Shown: in pieces, positions 1-5,031 of the stretch
How the letters are laid out: the number at the start of each line of letters is the position of its first letter
Numbering within the stretch: position 1 is the stretch's first letter
Made by a program: the position numbers and the translations under genes
Notes under the pieces: model-generated
What the model was told of the DNA's origin: nothing
The model's input: only the letters and a program-made list of their open reading frames with translations
The model's database searches: none
Assembly: GCA_035690905.1 (NCBI GenBank)
Contig: DASSKA010000175.1
Coordinates: forward strand, 1-5,031
Origin: DASSKA01 sp035690905
Lineage (GTDB): Bacteria; Actinomycetota; Actinomycetes; Propionibacteriales; Nocardioidaceae
Direction: 5' to 3'
DNA length: 5,031 nucleotides

Positions 1-288
1 CAGGCCCGGCTGCTGGTGCTGCACTGCGCCTGGAAGCTGGACACCGTCGGGGGCCGGGGGGCCCGCAAGGAGGTCGCCGAGATCAAGGTCGCCGTGCCCG
101 CGATGGCCCAGCAGGTCATCGACATGGCCATCCAGCTGCACGGCGCGGGCGGGCTCAGCGACGACTACCCGCTGGCCGGCGCGTGGACCGGTGCGCGGTC
201 GTTGCGGCTGGCCGACGGCCCGGACGAGGTGCACCGCGAGGTGATCGCCCGATTGGAGCTCGCCCGCTTCCGCGAGGCCAGCCGGTGA
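1..288 (+). CDS. Acyl-CoA dehydrogenase, ACAD10/11 type, C-terminal part (5' truncated)
   Basis: The open frame enters from the left edge and gives the last 95 residues of an acyl-CoA dehydrogenase (family about 400 residues), so the start and the FAD-binding N-terminal domains lie outside. What remains is the C-terminal helical domain. An EIKVAVPAMA helix (about residues 27-36) is followed by IQLHGAGGLSDDYPL (44-58), the family's Gln-His-Gly-Gly type FAD/dimer segment, and then LRLADGPDEVH (68-78). The ADGPDEVH block is what I recall from human ACAD11 and related bacterial enzymes; ordinary acyl-CoA dehydrogenases have an EGTSQ-like block there, containing the catalytic Glu. Known ACAD10/11-type enzymes act on 4-hydroxyacyl-CoA that has been phosphorylated by a partner kinase, rather than doing only alpha,beta-desaturation. 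The kinase is encoded two genes downstream, which supports this subfamily. The stop codon overlaps the GTG start of the SDR by 4 bases. The family call is secure; the substrate is unknown. Confidence 0.93.
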   Translation, partial: QARLLVLHCAWKLDTVGGRGARKEVAEIKVAVPAMAQQVIDMAIQLHGAGGLSDDYPLAGAWTGARSLRLADGPDEVHREVIARLELARFREASR

Positions 289-3200
289 GCCGGGTGCTGG
301 TGACCGGCGCCGCGTCCGGTCTGGGCCTGGAGCTGGTACGACGGTTCGCCGGGCGCGGCGACGACGTGCTGGCCACCGATGCCGCGGACACCCCCGCGCT
401 CCCGGACGAGGTGCACTTCCGGAAGCTGGACGTGCGCAGCGACGAGGACTGGGAGGCCGCACGGGACTGGGTGGAGCGGACCTGGGACGGGCTGGACGTG
501 CTGGTCAACAACGCCGGCCTGGCCGCCGGGGGGCGGATCGACAAGACCCCGATGGCCGACTGGGAGCTGGTCACCGCGGTGAACCTGCTGGGAGCTGCGC
601 GCGGCTGCCGGACGTTCGCGCCGATGCTCAAGGCGCAGCGGTCCGGGCACATCGTGAACGTGGCCTCGATCGCCGGTCTGGTGCACCCGCCGGGGATGGC
701 CTGCTACAACGCCACCAAGGCGGGCGTCGTGGCGCTGTCGGAGACGCTGTACCACGAGCTCGCCCCCTACGGCGTGAGCACCTCGGTGGTGTGCCCGTCG
801 TTCTTCCGGAGCAACCTGGCCTCCTCGTTGCGCGGCGGCGACCCGGACGTGGTGGAACGGGCCGCCGCGCTCATCGAGAACTCGGAGCTCTCCGCCGAGG
901 ACGTGGCCGGCGTGGTGCTCGAGGGCATCGATGCCGAGGACCCGGTGATCCTCACCGACGACATCGGCCGCGCGTCGTACCTCCTCAAGCACAGCGACCG
1001 CGGCGCCTACGACGACCAGATGCAGCTCAACGCACGGCGGGCCTTCGAGCGCGAGCAGGCGGGCCGATGAGCCGGGTGGAGGGTGCCGGCCCGGTCCGCG
1101 ACGAGGACGCGTTCGACGTCCACGCTGCTGTTGCGTGGCTGCGTGAGCACGCGGACGTCCCGGAGGGATCGCCGCAGGTGCAGCAGTTCGCCGGAGGCGC
1201 GTCCAACCTGACCTACCTGCTGCGCTTCCCCGGGCGGGACCTGATCCTGCGCAGGCCGCCGGTGGGGGCGAAGGCCAAGAGCGCGCACGACATGTTGCGC
1301 GAGTTCACGATCCAGTCGCGGCTCGCGCCGGTGTTCTGCTACGTCGCACCGATGGTCGCGTTCTGCGGCGACGAGGCCGTGATCGGCTCGGAGTTCTACG
1401 TGATGGAGCGGCTGGACGGGATCATCCTGCGCCGCGACCTGCCGCCGGGCCTGGAGCTGTCCCGCGACGAGACGCGCCGACTGTGCGAGCGCGTGCTCGA
1501 CGTGCTCGTCGAGCTGCACCAGGTGGACCCCTCTTCGGCGGAGCTCTCTGAGCTCGGCCGCGGACACGGGTACGTCGGACGGCAGGTGGCCGGCTGGTCG
1601 GACCGCTACCGGGGGGCGCGCACCGACAACGTCGGCGACTTCGAGAAGGTGATGGGCTGGCTCGACGCGCACCAGCCGGAGGACGTGGCCACCTGCGTGA
1701 TCCACAACGACTTCCGGTTCGACAACGTGGTGCTCGCCCCAGGGGAGTCCGGCGACGACCCGCTGCGGGTGGTCGGCGTCCTCGACTGGGAGATGGCCAC
1801 CCTCGGTGACCCGCTGATGGACCTCGGCGGGGCGATGGCCTACTGGATCCAGGCCGACGACGACCCGGAGTACCTCGCCATTCGCCGCCAGCCGACCCAT
1901 CTGCCCGGGATGCTCACCCGCGCCGAGGTGGTCGACCACTACACCGACCGGATGGGGCTGAAGGTCACGCCGGAGCAGTGGCGGTTCTACGAGGTGTTCG
2001 GACTGTTCCGGCTCGCCGTGATCGCCCAGCAGATCTACTACCGCTACCACCACGGGCAGACCCACAACGAGGAGTACGCCCGCTTCCTGCCCGTCGTGCA
2101 CTACCTGGAGCGCCGCTGCGCCCGGCTGGTCGAGTCGTGACCGCGCTGCTGCTGGTCCGGCACGGGCAGGCGTCCTGGGGTGCGGCGGACTACGACGTGC
2201 TCTCCACGCTCGGTGAGCGGCAGTCCCGGGTGGTCGGCAAGGCGCTCGCCGCCCGCCGGGTGCGGCCGGACGTGGTGGTGACCGGGGCGATGCGCCGGCA
2301 CCGGGACACCGCTCGCGGCGCGCTCGACGCGGCCGGCTGGGACTGCGAGGTGGTCGAGGACGACGGCTGGAACGAGTTCGACCACCGGCAGATGCTGGCC
2401 CTGCATCCCTCGGGGCGACGCGGCGGCGAGGAGATGACCCGGGCAGCGTTCCAGGCGTGGTTCGAGCAGGCCACGCTGCGGTGGACCGGTGGGGAGTTCG
2501 CCGAGGAGTACGACGAGCCGTTCGACGTGTTCTGCGCCCGGGTCGAGGCGGCGCTGCGCCGTACCCTCGAACGGCTCGACGGCGGCTCCACGGCGGTCGT
2601 GTTCACCTCCGGCGGCCCGGTGTCCTGGGTGGCCACCAGCCTGCTCGGCGGCGGTGCGGACCTCTGGACCCAGCTGAACCCGGTCACCGTCAACGCCTCG
2701 GTGACCAAGATGGTGGTCGGCTCGCGGGGCTGCACGCTGGTCTCGTACAACGACCACGCGCACCTCGAGGCCGAGCCGGACCTCCTGACCTACCGCTGAC
2801 CCCGTTCAGTGGTCAGTCGCGTCCCGTCGAGTGGTCACTTTGTGTCCCGGTCGGCAGCCCTTGCCGGGAAGATCCCCGTTGACCGCGGCGACCCGCGCGG
2901 AAAGGCTGGGACGAGCACGGCATGCGGCCGTGCCGGACGACCGGGAGGACAGATGAGCGGTCGAGTGGTGCACTTCGAGATCCCGTACGAGGACGGCAAC
3001 CGAGCCAGGAAGTTCTACGCCGACGTGTTCGGGTGGCAGGTCAACCACATGCCCGACATGGACTACACCCTGGTCGGTACCGGCCCCACCCCAGAGCAGG
3101 GGCCGCCCAGCGAGCCGGGCTTCATCAACGGGGGGATGACCCAGCGTGGTGGGCCGGTGAGCGCGCCGATCGTCACCATCGACGTGGACGACATCGACGC

Positions 3201-5031
3201 GGCCCTGGAGCGGGTCGAGAAGCTCGGCGGTTCGACGGTGGTCGGCCGGCAGGTCGTGGGCGACATGGGCTTCACGGCGTACTTCCGCGACACCGAGGGC
3301 AACATCACCGGCCTGTGGCAGAGCGCCTGACGAACCGACATCGTGCCGGGAGGGAAACGGGTCGAGCCCGGGGGCGGTCTGTGCAAGGGTTCCTCACGTG
3401 ACGGATGCGGTGATCGCGGAGGGCCTGATCAAGCACTACAAGGCCGTCAAGGCCCTCGACGGGCTGAGCCTGCGGGTGCCCGAGGGCAGCGTGCTCGCGG
3501 TGCTCGGTCCCAACGGCGCGGGCAAGACGACGGCGGTCAAGATCCTCACCACGCTCATCAAGCCGGACGCGGGGCGGGCCGAGGTGGCCGGCATCGACGT
3601 GTTCGCGCACCCGGGCGAGGTACGGCGGAGGATCGGCGTCTCCGGCCAGTACGCCGCCGTCGACGAGTACCTCACCGGTTTCGAGAACCTGGACATGATA
3701 GGTCGGCTGTACCACCTCGGCCGACGTCGCAGCCAGGCCCGGGCCCGCGAGCTGCTCACCCAGTTCGACCTCGACGACGCGGGCAACCGGCCGGCCAAGA
3801 CCTACTCCGGCGGCATGCGCCGGCGCCTCGACCTGGCCGGGGCGCTGGTCGCGGACCCGCCGGTGCTGTTCCTCGACGAGCCGACCACCGGCCTCGATCC
3901 CCGCAGCCGCACCGACATGTGGGAGGTCATCAAGGGACTGGTGTCGCGCGGCACCTCGCTGCTGCTGACCACCCAGTACCTCGAGGAGGCCGACCTGCTC
4001 GCCGACAACATCATCGTGGTCGACCACGGCGTGGTCATCGCAGAGGGCACGGCGGACAAGCTGAAGGCGCAGGTCGGCGGCGAACGCCTGGAGATCACCG
4101 TCTCGGACGCGGCCCGGCTCGGGCAGGCCCGCGAGCTGCTCCAGCCCCTGGCGATCGGGCCGGTCACCGTCGAGCAGCACCAGCGCTCGCTGCTGGTGCC
4201 GGTCACCGGCGGGGCGGCGGTGCTCGCCGACGCGCTGCGCCGGCTGGACGCCGAGCGGATCGCCGTCGACGACGTCGGCCTGCGCCGGCCGACGCTGGAC
4301 GACGTGTTCCTGATCCTGACCGGGCACACCGCTGCGGCGGAGGACGAGAGCGAGAGCCCGGAGGTGGTCGCATGACCGTTCCAGCCGTCCCCGCTCGACG
4401 GATGGGCGTCGTCGGCCCCGTCGTCGACGGACTCACCATCGCTCGCCGCAACCTGATCAAGATCAAGCGGGTGCCCGACCTGCTGGTGTTCACCACCTTG
4501 TCGCCGATCATGTTCGTGCTGCTGTTCGCCTACGTGTTCGGCGGCGCGATCGCACCCGGCGACGCGGCCGCCTACCGCGAGTTCCTGATCGCCGGGATCT
4601 TCGCGCAGACGGTGGTCTTCGGCGCAACCATCACCGGCACCGGGCTCGCCGAGGACGTCCAGAAGGGCATCGTCGACCGCTTCCGCACCTTGCCGATGTC
4701 ACCGTCGGCGGTGCTCACCGGGCGGACCCTCTCCGACGTGGTCAACAACGTGCTGGTGCTGGTCGTGATGAGCGTGACCGGGTTCATCGTCGGCTGGCGG
4801 ATCAACACCAGCATCGGGCAGGCGCTGCTCGGCTACCTGCTGCTGCTGGTGTTCGCGTACGCCGTCTCCTGGATCATGGCCTGGATCGGCATGCTGGTGC
4901 CCAGCCCCGAGGTGTTCAACAACGCGGCGTTCATCGTGATCTTCCCGCTCACCTTCGTCGCCAACACGTTCGTGCCGTTGAACACGCTGCCCGGCCCGCT
5001 GCAGACGTTCGCGGCGTGGAACCCGATCTCC

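Overview
The window is high-GC DNA (by eye roughly 70% G+C). It uses GTG as well as ATG starts and has densely packed genes joined by ATGA/GTGA stop-start overlaps. Together with a DrrA/DrrB-type exporter pair, this points to an actinobacterium (Actinomycetota). The genus cannot be fixed from the sequence. All six genes lie on the + strand. I see no RNA gene, CRISPR array or intact mobile element.

Region 1 (1-2799) is a tightly coupled metabolic operon that starts before the window. In order it holds the C-terminal end of an ACAD10/11-type acyl-CoA dehydrogenase, a classical short-chain dehydrogenase/reductase (SDR), an aminoglycoside-phosphotransferase-fold (APH) kinase of the ACAD10/11 N-terminal type, and a histidine-phosphatase-superfamily protein. 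Each consecutive pair overlaps by 4 bases. The kinase and dehydrogenase correspond to the two fused halves of human ACAD11. ACAD plus kinase plus SDR is also the core enzyme set of the bacterial levulinate (lva) pathway, in which a 4-ketoacyl-CoA is reduced, the 4-hydroxyacyl-CoA is phosphorylated, and an unusual ACAD converts it to the 3-hydroxy isomer for beta-oxidation. The best reading is therefore a 4-hydroxy/4-keto acid catabolic cassette with an accessory phosphatase-like protein that lacks the second catalytic histidine. The substrate is not determined by the sequence.

Region 2 (2800-2952) is a 153-base gap without a gene. Just after the operon it carries two imperfect tandem copies of a block of about 20 bases (AGTGGTCA, 5-6 bases, GTCCCG) at a 22-23-base period. 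This could be a tandem regulator site or a relic transposon end.

Region 3 (2953-3330) is a small stand-alone VOC/glyoxalase-fold protein with a good ribosome binding site.

Region 4 (3398-5031) is a two-gene ABC exporter: a DrrA-type ATPase followed by a DrrB-type ABC-2 permease that runs off the end of the window (220 residues seen, no stop). The two overlap by ATGA, and the permease has a strong Shine-Dalgarno inside the end of the ATPase gene. They would form an ATP-driven drug or lipid exporter in the cytoplasmic membrane.
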